Shown: in pieces, positions 30,101 through 45,100 of the stretch
Numbering within the stretch: the stretch's first letter is position 1
Layout of the letters: each line of letters starts with the position of its first letter
NCBI RefSeq assembly: GCF_014905175.1
Contig: NC_057792.1
Span: 6,820,001-6,884,000, forward strand
Source: Aphidius gifuensis
Taxonomy: Eukaryota > Arthropoda > Insecta > Hymenoptera > Braconidae
Length of the DNA: 64,000 nucleotides
Reading direction: 5' to 3'
Notes under the pieces: generated by a model
What the model was told of the DNA's origin: nothing
Seen by the model: only the letters and a program-made list of their open reading frames with translations
The model's database searches: none
Made by a program: the position numbers and the translations under genes

Positions 30101-33100
30101 AGATCTTGGATGATAAGATTAAAAATCAATAATAAAATTAAAACTGCCATTACATTTTATAATTAATTAATTAAAAAATATAAAAAAAGGAGATAAAATA
30201 AAGACTCTCATTTCTTGTTTTAATACACACGATATACGAGAATAAGAGGTTAACGGTGCTAGTCGTATACGCTTGCGTTATTTCATAGCTTTATATATGA
30301 AAGACATGTGCCTCTGCCATTATATATATATTATTTCCCCTTCTTTGTAAAATAAAACAACAACAATTTTTTTTTTTTATCCCCTTTTTTTACGGAAGTA
30401 CACATGCAAGCCGGATGTACGCACCGACGAAAATGGAATAGGTAAAGTTATAAAATTATATATATTTAAAAATAATTATAAATAGGTTGTTTATTTTTTT
30501 AAATGCAACTTAAATTGTTTTTAAGCTTGTGTACTTAATATTAAAAAAGAAATTCATTGTTTTTTATTTTTTTTTCTTCGGTGTTGAGATTATTAATGTA
30601 AGTGGCGTGGAGGGGAAGGTAAATAGGGCACGATCATTTCTCTATGGTCCATTGACGAGAAATCGTTATTGATGCTGTATACTATCATATATATATATTT
30701 TTTTTCTTATTTTTGGAAAGTCACATTTTCCGTTAGTCCTCACTTGAAAATCGAGTGGTAGTGTTTGTCTTTGTCAGGCTACTTCACGGCCTGATAACAC
30801 TATCTTGTTTTTATTTTAATTGATATATCTATATATAATTATATTTGTGTTTATTTATTTTTATTATTTCTATTTATTTTTTTACGGTCTGGAAATTTTT
30901 TACAGAGTATTTTTCAACAATATATTTTGAATAAAAATGCATTATATCATTTATAATTTTGTTAAAAGTTGATGAAAAAAATTATCAAATTGCTTGTAAA
31001 ATTTTTTACTGGAATAGTATATATATGGTTTAATTTAATTGCAGTTAGACTTTTCAATTTTATTTAAATTTTTTTTACATGTATACTGGGTTATTATTTA
31101 TTGCGCAAGCTTTGCACCCATGATGACCTTCCTCGTTCTTCATAATCGACGACTCGTAACAGCCAAATTGCATTTTCCAGTTCCGATTATGTGGATTGCT
31201 CAAGAATACTTTTGTATATACTCATTGAAAATATATTTAATCACATGTTAGTTAATTTTTGCTTCTATTTATTTTGAGAAAAAAAAATACTGGAAAGAAT
31301 TTTATGTTTAATTTTTATTCGTATATCAATTTAGGATTTAATTTAAAAATATTTGAAAATAACTGAATTGTAAATCAATAAAAGTTCCTTGATAAAAAAA
31401 AAAAAAACCCTAGGAAAAAATGAAAAAGTCAATTTGAATTCTTAAGATTATTGAAATGCCAATTTTTAAATAATGAGCATTCAAGTAAATCACATCTTTG
31501 ATCTCTTAACAATTGAACTCCCTATCTAATTTAAAATAAAAATAAAAAAAATAAAATAAAATGACATATTAAATTGTAAAGGGTCTACTTTGCTTGTCAA
31601 GTCAGCATGCGTGTGTCTGAGTGTACTCTGTCAGGTAATTTTAAACAGAAAACAAAGCACTGTATAGTAACCATGGTAACCAGTATCAATCTCTCCCATT
31701 TCCAACATCCCTTATGCGAGTGTAATATTAACGTCAGGTTTTCAGCCATTATTTTCTTGTATCATTCATACAAGCTGTGTCCAAAGCTTATTTTCTAAAA
31801 ACATCTATCACTTTTCATTAGAGAAAATAAATGTTATCAGAGCTTATGACATTTTTGAGGTTGAGATAAAATTTTCAATTCAAAATAAATCTTATTTGCA
31901 TCATCAATTTACTTGGGGAAGTTTGAGCCTATAGGATCGTATGAAAATTAAGGTCTTGTTATAATATTATTTTTGGTGGTAGAAAATGTCAATACTAGGG
32001 AGCATGACATTACCAGACAAATTAAAAAATATCGATTAATCAGTAAAAAAAAAAAAAACAATTAAAAATTTGGACCTACCCAATCCGAGACACCCTAATT
32101 TACGTACAACCCTCAATAATTCTTAAAATAATTTTTTTTTTAACTTCAAACAGTCAATGTTCATAAAACTAGGAGATAAAGTGACCAATTTTATTTTTTA
32201 ATTAATATTTTTATCATATAAATTTTTGCAAAATTAGATTTTTGATTAATTAATTCACATATTTGCTCAAAGTTATTAAGAATATCATCCAAATGTCTCA
32301 TTAACTTTTTGAAACAGTTGAATTGTTCTTAAACTTTCGCAAGATTAGTTATAGATATGCCATTCAAACATGATTTCTTTGTTAGATTTAGAGGTTAGAA
32401 AATATTTGTATATTGATTTAAAGGTTAGAAAATAAATAATAATTATAATAGAAAAAAATTATCAGTGAAAAAAATTGCATAAACAATGTTAGTTTAATTA
32501 AAAATACATGATAATTATCCCTTGGCTCGAGATACTTGAGACATACTTGAAAATTCATTATATTACCGATAATTTTTGAACGAATATTGAAAGCAAGTCT
32601 GAAAGAAAATTGAATTGTTCCCTTGTCATGCGAGAACACTTATCGGTTATTGATTTTTACTGTAAATGTATAAGTGAATAACTGTGAAAACTACTAAAAT
32701 AAACTCCAATGTCTCAATAATCGTTTATAGCTTTTTTCTGCTAAAATCAAAAATCGTTATTATTAATATGCTATGTAATAAGAAAAAAATTATTTCATTG
32801 GTACGTTAGGTTTCAATACTTTCACATGTCGTTTTGAAATATTATGAATTGTTGGTAATACAGAAATTAAATGATTTCTGCTCAACTTACAGATGGTAAA
32901 ATAGCAATCTGTATTAAATTTTCTAAAAATTTGATTTTTTATTTTGTAATTTTTGTTACAGCAAAAAAACAAAATGGTGCAGCACTGCGGACAAATAGTT
33001 TGGGTTCTGGAACGAGAACACCACCAATTGAAAAAAAAAGTAAATTTTCCACATTTGGTAGACTTTTTAAACCTTGGAAATGGAAACGGAAAAAGAAATC

Positions 33101-36100
33101 TGAAAAATTTGAAGCTGCATCACGATGTAAGTATTTTTTTGATCCTCTTAATTTCTCATTCAATCAGTTATTAACGTTAATAATACCATCTTTTTTGTTT
33201 TTTAGCATTGGAACGAAAAATATCAGTTCGTGCAAATCGCGAAGAACTTGTACAAAAAGGAATTCTCCTTCCGGATAGCCAAATTTCTACAATTCCAGAA
33301 AATGGTGAGTTACTATTAACTAATTACTCAACATTAATATTCTCGCATTTTTTTAAATTTAATTTTACAGCTTATTACATAGAGCTTAATAGCTTTATTT
33401 CTTTAATCCATTAAATAACATAATTTTCTTGAAATAGACTAGGCTTGTTCCCATTAACACTTCCAAAACATTTATGCTGATTTCGCTGTTTTTTTTATTC
33501 AAATAGTTTCAGCCGTCATGATTCACATGATTTAGTCGAATCATCCTTGATATATGATCAATGAAAATAGATTTAAAAAACCTGTAGGCTATATCGCGAA
33601 TTCATTCGTTTAGTTTTCATGTTTATTTATTTTTATTTATAAACAAGGATATCTTTGAATTTATGGGTAATGGAAAAATCGATTATAGAGATGTACAGAA
33701 TGATGTGCATGTACAGTGTGAGGTCAGTTGAGTATTAAGATATAAATTGCTATTCGAGCTTTTTCTATCCGATTGAACACTATTATATAAATTTTTTATC
33801 ACCTTTTTATTGATGTATTTCCTCATTTTTGCTATATGTTTGTGTAATATTTGCATGATTATATTTCTTATCGTTAATTCACTAGACATGAATATAATAA
33901 ACATGCTATGAAAAAAATGATTGCTTTATAATGTTTAAACTAAAACGTGATATATTTTTTTAATATAAAGTTTTATTTCATTTTAAAGCTTTTTTTTATT
34001 ATTTTTATCTTATTACATTAATTATTTATTTATGTTTCATAAAATTATCACTTTTTGGTCAATTTAAACCTTCAAGTATCCCATTATTCTATTTTAATGG
34101 TCCAATTATTCATCAATTTACAGATTAATAGTCCAAAACGAAAATCTACTATTTCATATACATCAACTGATTAATAACATAGTTTCAAAAATATGGTTAA
34201 CACGTTTCTAAAAGATTTATCAATCAATATTTGTTTGTTATTTCAATTGCTTTAATTTTTTCTTTAATTGTGATTCAAATTGCCAGAATAATTTGAATAT
34301 ATCCAAAATATATTTTCAAAGCCAAATGGATATATCCTTCAGTTATATCTTTTCCCATCCGGGGAGTTTTGGTAAAAACTCAACATTAATTGACTACTCG
34401 AGACAGAAATAGGTTATGCTTACACATTTTAAATTTATAATAATAAAAAATTCAAATCCTGCCTTATTGTGAACATGAAAAATGTATATTTATATAAATT
34501 TATTCACTTGACTGATCCGTCCATCAAGCACTTTAAATATTTCAATATAACAACAGAACTTTTTTAACGCTTCAATTATCTAATTAAAATTAAATCAGAA
34601 AGCTGGAAATTTAATTTGTATATAAATTAATACAAACTTATTTTAATGCTATCCAATTTATCATGAAAAATTTATTTGACAGTTCATATTTTTGATAATT
34701 TATCATAAAATTTTTCCATTAATAAAACATTGAATAGAAAAAAAATTATTGGTGTATTATTAATATAATTTTAAGTTTCCATTATGAAAAATTTAAAGGC
34801 AAAATAATTACAGACATAACCAATATTTTCTATCTTTTTTTAATTTTTCTTGATTTAGTTTCTAGTTTTTGTTGATTAACATTGTTCAAGTTTCTGTCTA
34901 AATTCTCTGCTAAATTTTCAATTTAAATGTATAATTGATCGACAGTTATTAAATACTAGCAAAGCTAATCTCATATCGTTAAAAAGTTTATTATTATTTC
35001 ATTTCTAAAATAACATTTTTAAGGTCCTTTGGGTGATTCGGATGTCACTCAGAAACCACCAACGCCCCAACAGCAGCAGCAGCATCATCATCATCAACAA
35101 CAATCTACAGCAATTCCAGGTATCACAACAACACTTGGTCAGTGTCAACAATCATCAATTGGTTCACAAAATTCAACTTCATCAAATAATTCACATTCTG
35201 GATGTATTGGACCTACCAGTAATCAGTCATCGCCCCATCCCTCACCCCTCTACCCTGGAATTCCATCATCAAATCAGCTAAATGGCAACACTCAAGGTAG
35301 GAACCTTATTTTTTTTCGTTTTATTTATTTATTTATTGTTACCTATATGTGCGTTTATGTTTGATGTGTGTGTGTGCTTACAAACTTATGTCGCAACTGA
35401 ATCCCATTTCTCCTCTTTTGTATATTGATCGGTCACTTTTCCCATCATTGACACTCAAATACCTTCGTGCACATTTATGCGTGTTCTAACTACCACGTGG
35501 TATATCAAAAAACATCTTTTTTTTTTATCTATGTTCTAGATTTTTCTGTCTAAAATTATTATTTTTTATTGACCTAATTTTATTTGTTTGCATATACATT
35601 ATTTTTGGAAAACTCGGAAGTCACCATAACCTTAAATTAAAGTTACACAAAATGAAACATACAACTAGGGCAGCGGGACATTTTTATAGTAATGCGCAAA
35701 CAATTTTTGGCAATCTCTCGATATTATTTAGGTTAGACTCATTATAAAAATTAATATAACATATATCGATTGGAAGGTTTTTCATATGTATAGTAGTTGA
35801 GGTTAGAGTACCTAGACATGTGTTGTGTTCTCAGCACTTGTGTTCAGTTACAACGAAGGCACAGTTTTGCTGCTCCAGCAATTAATTTTTTTAAGATTAA
35901 AGTGATTTTAATTATTATGTAAAACAAATAATAGTATAAAAAAAAAAATAAACAAATGAATAAAATTTTTTATCAATATATAATGCAAATAATTTGATCA
36001 CTTTGGTTGACATATGATATTAAATTTGGTAACGAAAGATTTCACAACATTCGTTGGATTTGTCGGGATAGAAGGATTTAGAGTATTACATAGGTTCAAA

Positions 36101-39100
36101 GGTTATCAGGTTTCCTTTCGTCTGGTATAAATTGAAGCCTTATATTAGCATGCAAGGGTGATGAGACTAGCTGAATCGTCGTAATAAACGCAAAAAAAAG
36201 CTACACACATATCTGCATAGAAAAAATATATCCCAATTAATAGCCTGGATGAATATCTTCATCAAAATATATTTTTAATATACTCCACATGTACATAAAA
36301 AATTAGAGTTAAATAAATACAGATAGCCTGTGTATTAGATATACACCATGTATTTCTAATTTATAAATTACAGAAATTTCTTAACAACTAATCTTGGAAA
36401 TTTTATCATTTTTATAAATTTTTGTTTATGTCAAAATACATAATTTTTTTACTGGCTTGACATTCATTTGTCAAGCAGCCATAGCATAGAAACTATATAT
36501 ATATTCTTCCTATATTATTATTTTTTATATATATAAATAATAATATAGAAAGAATGTAAAGAAAAAAATGGAAAAACCAAACAATAGGGCATCAGTGTGG
36601 TAAAGTATATATAAAAAAAAAAAAAAAATACAGTGCGTCGTGATAGGCTTGGTTTCCTCACAGTGTGCACCATAGGTACCATTGGATCGATACTGGTAGC
36701 TAGGTATATGCCAACATTTCTCTACCTTCAAATGTGTACAACTCTGTTGGCTTTAACTTAAAAATATTCTGTGGTCGTTCTACATCTCTATTAAAATATT
36801 GATTTATACATTTTTATTAAAAATAATAATAATTTCAAACTGGAATATATAACTCTTATTAAAATTGCGAACTCAATATGTTGGATATATGTGGATAAAT
36901 ATCCAACAACATATGTTACAAGCTAGAGATATATATTTTTCTACAAATTTCTTGTTATATCAGATTAATTTGCAATTAATTATTAATTTATTTTCTGCTG
37001 TTTTATATGATTTAAACTTATCAAAATACTTTTGACTATAATTACAATGGAAAATCGTTATTTGCCACATGGACAAATAGGTTATGTTTGAAGAATTCAT
37101 TGACGCAATTGGAGGTTAGGTTGGGTATAAATTTGAGCGGGGTATTTGAAAATAATTAAGCATGAAAGTACTTGAAAATATACATGGCCTTGAGTAAAAG
37201 CTTACAATTTCATTAGATTTATTTATCAATCAATCGTAGCTCTGTCTAATCACACCATCGCTATATGCTAACAAAATGATGAAAAAAAGAACAATCAATA
37301 AATTGAAACCTGACTAAACTTTAAATCGAAGTTCAAGTTATTTATATATGTTTTTTTTTTCATCACTCAGCGTTACTTGAAAGAAATAAAAAATCATTAA
37401 TCTTTTGTTATAAATTAAAGGACATATAAATTTTGAAAAATATAGTCTAAGCATAAAAAAAAAAATTAATTTGTTATCAAAAAAATTAACGAGAATCATT
37501 TATATTCAGTTCAACATTAAATCAATAAATAATAATGATAATAAAATATCTTTTCAAAAAATTGATGAATCAAAAAAAATATTAAAACAATTTTTTTTTC
37601 ACCATTTTTTAACTATAATTAAATTCTATAAAAGTTTTTAAAATATAATTTTTTATTGCTTTTCAACTTTGAGAATGTATTGATATCTATTATTAGAAAA
37701 AAGTTATAAAAACTTATTAAACATATTAAGTTTTTCTTAATCTAATAAAATTATATGAAAAAAAAAAAAAAGAAACAGCTGCAAAAATATTTGGTACAGT
37801 TCCGATATATTATTATGAATTTATCGATTATCAATTGGTCGATGTATAAAAATATAACCTATAAATATGTAAATTTATAGTGTTGAATTTACTACTAAGT
37901 ATATATTCGATTTAGTTATTCTAAAGTGTCACTCAGGAAAACCACAAGGGTAGTTTAAAATCTCAAGAGACAAAATCTTGTATTTCCGTTGTATGTCTCA
38001 CCTCGGGATTAGAATCATAATAAAAGGTCTCTGATGCTATCAAGTCATAATCGAATGACTCAAAACAAATAAAATAAAAATAGAATATAATTATGTTTGT
38101 AACAAATATATGAAAACCACAAATGAACAAATTAATTTATAATTTACTATCGATTTGTTTCAACTGGTATGTCCTCATTGAGTGACCTCAACAAATAATG
38201 ATTAATGTAAATGATAAGGAAATTACATATAATTTATTTTACACATCAATGAATTACTTATTTTTATATAAATAATATTTTTATTTTCAAAATATTATCT
38301 ATCAAAATAAATATATAAATTCTTTTTTTTTATGCTTTAGAAAAAATTGAGTACCTTGTTATATGGTCTCAATAAATTAATGAACAAACTTTTAGATGTG
38401 GTTTGTAAAATAGCTATGCAGATAATTCAAAATTTCATGAAAATTATTGCAATAGTTGCAAAGTTATTTGTTAATAAAGTTGATAACTTCAAGTGCGTTA
38501 GTAAAGTGCGCAAAAAATTCCCTTAAAAGTATCGAATGTGTTAAAAAATTTAAAAAATAATATTCAATTTTTTTCATTCATAAGTAAATAAAAATATAAA
38601 ATTCATTGAATGACAGGGTACTCTAGTGAAGCAGGTCGTGTTCGGTCAGCCAACCCAAAAATTGTTTATATTTTCATAAAAAAAAAACTATATAAAACCA
38701 TAAATTATAACTCCTTTATAGATCAAATTTAATAACGCTTGCGTGTAAAAAAGGACAAATTAAATTGACAATAAAAAAATAATAAAAACAGAATATGTAT
38801 ACATGTATATTTTGATAGTGTGATATACGAAGCTTGCAAGTAGTGAGTTGAAGGAGGTCGTAGTGCTGCAAGCCGCCATGAGGCAGAGCCATTTTCACAA
38901 GGGTTGATAATAGAGAGGGGATGTTTTGCGGGATGAGGTGGAAATAGAGGGGCTATAGGGGGTGAGTAAAGAAAGTCTAGTGGATGAAAAAAAGGGTGGT
39001 TTGTTAGAGAAACTGTGAGGGGAAATTTATGTTATACTAAAAAGGTGGCGCTGTCATCGCAACACCCACAGTTAGTTTTACAGTCACTGTCCGACCTTAA

Positions 39101-42100
39101 CTCGCGTCGTGTAATTTTACTAATTTTTTTTAGTTTTTATTTATTATCAATAAAATATATTTAAAAAATAATTAATTATTATTTATATTAGTTAATTGTA
39201 TTATTAAAAGAATATAAATCAATAATAATAATTTAATAAATATTATTTTATAATAATAATAATTATTATATAAAAATTTTTAATAAATAATTTTTAAGTG
39301 ATGTGATAATAAAGGAACCAATTAATAAATAAACAATATAATATAAATGTGATTATTATACAATAATATTTATTATAAAAATTAAAAATAAAATAAATTT
39401 ATTCTTTATTTTTAAAATAAATAAATAATTTTTTTTTTATACTTTTATAATATTAATTATATTTTTTATGTTATTATTGTTTTAAAATTTTTTTTTTTTT
39501 TTAACAACAATGTGTTTTATTGATTTACAATATTAAATTCATATGAATCATTTTTTTTTTCTATAAAAAATATAAAAATAATAATAATATAAAAGTATAG
39601 ATAATTATCTACTTTTTATTTTTTTTTAAATTATGATTTTTGAGCTTTTGCCAGGTTGTGAAATCGATACTCTCTCCGGGCTTGTTTTGTATGAAATATT
39701 CTGAGGTTACAAATGTTCAAGTATTTGAATAATTAATTATGTTTATTATTATTATATAATTAATACGAAAAAAAAAATAAAATAAAGAAAAACAATGGTG
39801 TAAAAAAAAATTTATCGGTATTGTTTTAATTTTTATTATTGTTTATATTTGGAAAGTAAAATTGTATTGGCGTGCGTCGACCGTATTATTTTATGTGACC
39901 TCACGACCTACGTGGTGCCTTGACCGGAGTCATTGGGTACCGCGCCCGGATATGCTTTGATTCACTAAAAAATAAAAATATAACTTTCTTATATTAATTT
40001 TTCTTCTCATTGTCACTCTCTCTCTCACTTTCTATATATATTTTTATCATTACTATTTTCTTTCATTTTCATATTGCAAAGTTTTTTTTTTTTATTTATT
40101 TTGTGTGCGTTAAAAATTTTCTGTTAATGAGAAAAAAAAAATTGTTCATCTGCTTGCATGGATGATTATGTTGATGATTAAATTTGAAATAAAATATCAC
40201 CCTTGATGTGTGACTTGAAAAAAATATTCGTCAAAACATCATGATAATTAAATGGCATTCAGTTTATTTATTCATGTGATAAAAACTAATTTTTTTAATT
40301 GCTCAATTTATATTAAATATTTACAAACAAAAATTAATAGTACATCAAAATTATATTTAGTTTTTTTTTATTATTTTTAATTAATTTTTTTTTGTCTTTA
40401 CGCTGTTAGAAAGTGTAGTGATAAGACGTTTAGAATATAATTAAGAAACAAACATAATTCAGTAAAGTTAATAAGTGAAAAAGAAAATTCATAATAATCA
40501 TAGGATAAACAAATAAGAAATATTTATGTTAATAGAACAATGAATTCATTTAGTATTCAATGAAGTTACAAGAAGAGTTATTGACCTCAACTTACTTAAA
40601 CAACCCCTAACCTTCAATTAATGTTTACACGGTGATGTTTAATGCTGAATTGGTGTTTTATCGGACGGCGACATAAAGGTGTGACTCAATCAATGAAATT
40701 TATAATGAAAATTTTTATCTCACTAATAAATATTATAAATTGTTTTAATACTTTTAACTGTTTCTATTATTTGTATTAGCATTTTTTTAGTGAGGTTAGA
40801 TACTGTCCAATGATTTAAACTAATTATGGAATATTGGAATCATTTATGAAATACTGATTTTACTAATTTGTTGAATAAATTTAAATCTATTGATAATTAA
40901 ATTTATTTAATAATATAAAATTAATTAATTATTAATTATATTAATTTATTTAATAATAATATAAGATGAATTTTTTTTTTTAATATTTATTTTTATATAA
41001 AAAAATTTATACTAATGAAATAATAATTTTTAATAATTTAAATAAATTATTTTAAATAATCAATAAGGTGTTTTGATGAATATATAAAAAAATTTATTTA
41101 ATTTAAAATGAAATTTTATTTTTTTATAAATACTATCTTCAAGTACAAATCCATCATTTGTAACTGAAGACATCGAAATTGTTATAAAAAAATTTAATAA
41201 TTATAATCATTATTAATAAAAAAAAATGTATTATTAATTTTTAAATTTTATTATTTCAACTTATATATAAACTTCCTTCAAATATAATTATCAAAAGTTA
41301 ATTTTAAGTAAGTTTACGATAGTTTTTAATGAAAGTAGTTCAGTGACGTTATCAGTGTCTAATCCTTTGGACATTAAAACTTTATTCAAAAACAAAAAAT
41401 ATAATTATTTATCAGCTATATAAAACTTATATTTTCCCCAACTAGACAAAAAGATTTTGATAAATTTTTCTTATATTATTTATTTATTTATTTTTTTATA
41501 CATACACCGAATATTTAGTTTTCTCATCGGATTATTTTCTGTTTACACACTTATATTTTTTTTTGTATTTTTATTTTTGAAAATCTATACAAGGGCTTTT
41601 CCATTAAAATATGCACAGTCAACACAGACATCCTTACTCAATGCCTGTACCACGTAAATCTGTTGATACTAACTCGTTGCACTTAGAAGTATTCGTATTT
41701 TATTTTTCTAAAGTTTTTTTCCTTGATCCTTGTAATTTTTATTAAATTATACTTATGAATTATTCTCAAAATTATTCAACAAAAAAAATAAATAAAATAA
41801 AACACACTGCTCATAATTGAATATATAATTATGTATTTTTTTTTTCATTTTTATAGTGTAATTTTTATTTTACATTTCTACTGGTCGAGTGCTGTTAAAA
41901 CATGAATAACTTTTTTTTCTATTTGTTCTTTATTTTTTCTTCTCGGAAGGAAGTTGAGTCAAGTAATCATGCTAAGTGAAGGTCGTCTACCAGGGGCCGT
42001 TGACCCCGTCTCTGTACTTCATTCTATTTTTTTTTTTTTTTTTGCCAGGTTCCTCATAATATTATTATTATTAATAATTAAAAAATCAATAATAGACATT

Positions 42101-45100
42101 TCTTTGTAAATTATACAACAATATCACAAACAAAAAAAAGAAAAAATTATGTTTTTTTAAAAAGAGAATTTTTATGTTGCCATCTAAGTTTAAATATTCT
42201 TGAAAGAACTGCGATTAAAGTTTGATCTATGAAAGCTTGTCCTCAAAACTTGTAAAAAGAAAAAAAAAAAGATTCAAAAAAAAATTCATAGAAAAAAAGA
42301 TTAGCCAAGATCGCGAAAAAAAAATAGTAAAAAAAAAGGGCTAGTTCCGTTTTGTGAGTTTCTTCATATGGAAAGATTTGCAATGCACAGAAAGTCAATG
42401 AAGACCTAACAAAGAAAAAGAAATACCTTGAAGACGTGCTTGAGCTTTTGAAAATTTATGATCGATCCTTGAAAAGGAAAAAACTTTATAAAAAACTAGA
42501 AAATTTTTACGAATATTTGAGTAATGCTAAATTAAAAAAATCCTTGTATACACAGTTAAAAAAAAATATATAAAATGATAAATTAAAAAAATATCAATGT
42601 GAAAATAAGGGTTGTAAAATTGATGTCTTTATTTTATCAAGAAACACTATATAGGTCATAAAGATCTTTTTTTTCTATAAAATAAAACTAGGCCAATTCT
42701 TTTGCAGTTTTGCGTAAAAAAAAAAAATACATTGCCAAAAAAAAAAAAACTGGTTCTAAGGATATAAATTAAAGATAAAAAAAACAGACTATTCCTAGAA
42801 AATATTAATCCAATATTAATCGGAACAAGTAATTAACAATGATAAATTAAAAAATAAAAAAATTCTTCAATTCAATTGTCCTTGCATTAACTTTATCTAC
42901 ATTATTATTTCAGTATATAAACAATAATAATCTCTTGCAATTTACTGATAATTATTTATCATCAGTAAACACACGTATTATTTATCTTTTGTTAATTAAA
43001 AAAAAGAAAATGATAAAATTCAATCTTTAAATTCCATAATATGATTTTTTTTTATTTTTACATATTTAAACAATTTTACAAATAAATTAATTCGTATTAA
43101 TATGTTACATATTACTTTAATGTAATTTCCTTTATTTAAATTTCAATTTGAATGTCAGTTTTATTTACTTTATATACAGTACAATGATTATAATTCAATG
43201 TGTGATTATCTACAAATAGATTAACTATTAAATCGTCGCAATGCGGATATATAATTATGTGTCTTCTCGTTGTTATTATTAACCACAAATATAACGTAAT
43301 TCATCACATGAGCTTTGTCTTTCCTTTATCAATCATCATAATATTCAAATAAAAAATAATTAAAATAACTATAGAATAATTTTGTCAATGACAGAATTAA
43401 AAAAAACAAAAAACATAATGAAAAATTATTTTTAATTTACATAATAAAATATATTATGAATAATTTTTAACTGTATGTTTTTTTAAAAATAATATCAAAT
43501 TATATTTGCAACATTTTTAAAATATTTTTATTTTTTTATTTTTGATGAATAAATTGACAGCTAAGAATTGAATGTTTATTATTCTTAACATGTTTAAATA
43601 TTATTATTAAAACATGACCGTTAGTCAGTGACCAAATTAAGATATAAAAAAAATTAAAAAAGAAGTTTTTTTTTTTTTTTAATTTTATGTGTATGTGTAC
43701 GATATGTATTTTAATGATTTTGAATCAAGTGTTAATAATTATTATAATACAAAGTGTCGTTGTGGCAAGAGTGTTAAAAGTTTTTCTTTAAAGTGTCAAT
43801 TAATGTTTTATCCAATAAACAGATACGTTGATTTTATACGGTGATGATGGGATTTATTATGGGCTGCACGTGTTTTAAAGGTACCATTTTTCATCTTTGT
43901 CAAGGTTTGTTTTGGTTATTTTTTTTTTTATTTTTTTTTGGTTATCTATGATTTTTTTTATATAGTTTATACTTGGATAGTAAATTTTGGCTGAATGCCA
44001 ATAATAAGCCAGGTGTTTTTCGATAAAATAAAACTTGAAGTATAATATTAATTTTTTTTTATTTCATACAATATGTTGGTGATTAAATTTTTTTTTTATG
44101 ATTTTGGTAAAAAAGTTTTGCATGGAGGAAAGTTTTGAAATTAAATGAGAGTGTTTAGAACAAAAAATAATCGATGATTAATTATTAAAAGTAACTAGTG
44201 AATGTATTTATTTAGTAATTGAAATATTAGTTGGAAAGAAATTGTGAGTTAGTGATAGAAATATTATTTTTGAATGAAATTTTATTAATATAAACTTTGA
44301 AAATTATATTTAAAATATAGTTGAATTATAAATATGAGTTTTATTCTAATGTATATACAATTTTTAAATATATTTTTTATATATTTACATAAAAAATATA
44401 TAGAAAATAAATATATACGATTTGTATTTTTAAATCCAAATGTAATTTAAATTTATTATTCTGTCTATTAATTTTACTTCTGTCGTGACACTTAAAATAT
44501 TATTGAGACTAAAATATTTTCAATCTAAGATATAAAAGAGACATGAAATAATTTTTCAATATGAAAAGAAAAATTTTTCTTTTGCATATTTTTATTTTCT
44601 TGACATATATATTTATATACCAAATATTTTCTTTTTAAACTCTTCTGATATTTATTTATTTATGTTTTTATTATTTTCAAAATAAAATAATTTTTTTTTC
44701 GTATTTCTTTTGATTTTAAAAATTCGATTTTATACTTTTTTATATTTTTATTGATTGTTTATATTTTACTTTAGGTTTTCGTGAAAAATTAAAAGACATC
44801 ATAAAACATTAATCAAAAAAAATTCATTTACTTATTATTAAATAAATTAATATTCCCAAGCTGTCAATAAATAAACTTTTTATTTTTTAAATAGGTTTAT
44901 CATATAATTTTAAACACCAAATACTAAATTTAGTTTTTTATTTCTTTTGTTTCAGGTACGTTTAATCTTCATAAAAAGAATTTTTTATCATCTTCTAAAT
45001 ATTATGAACAAAAGCTTTTTGGTGAGTGAGGAATTTTTCCAATTTTATTTTTCATTTTGTTTCTTCTCTTTGAGAGTGGATCTAAAAATTTTATACACTT

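Noticed and set aside
32939..33163. Minus-strand frame over the PHACTR basic-box exon
   Set aside because: Shadow of the confirmed plus-strand exon 32962-33126.
43844..43880. N-myristoylation/palmitoylation signal MGCTCFK in an alternative PHACTR start
   Set aside because: It needs initiation at the third ATG of the frame, and Phe at the fifth position from Gly does not fit the usual myristoylation consensus. Kept only as a candidate first exon.
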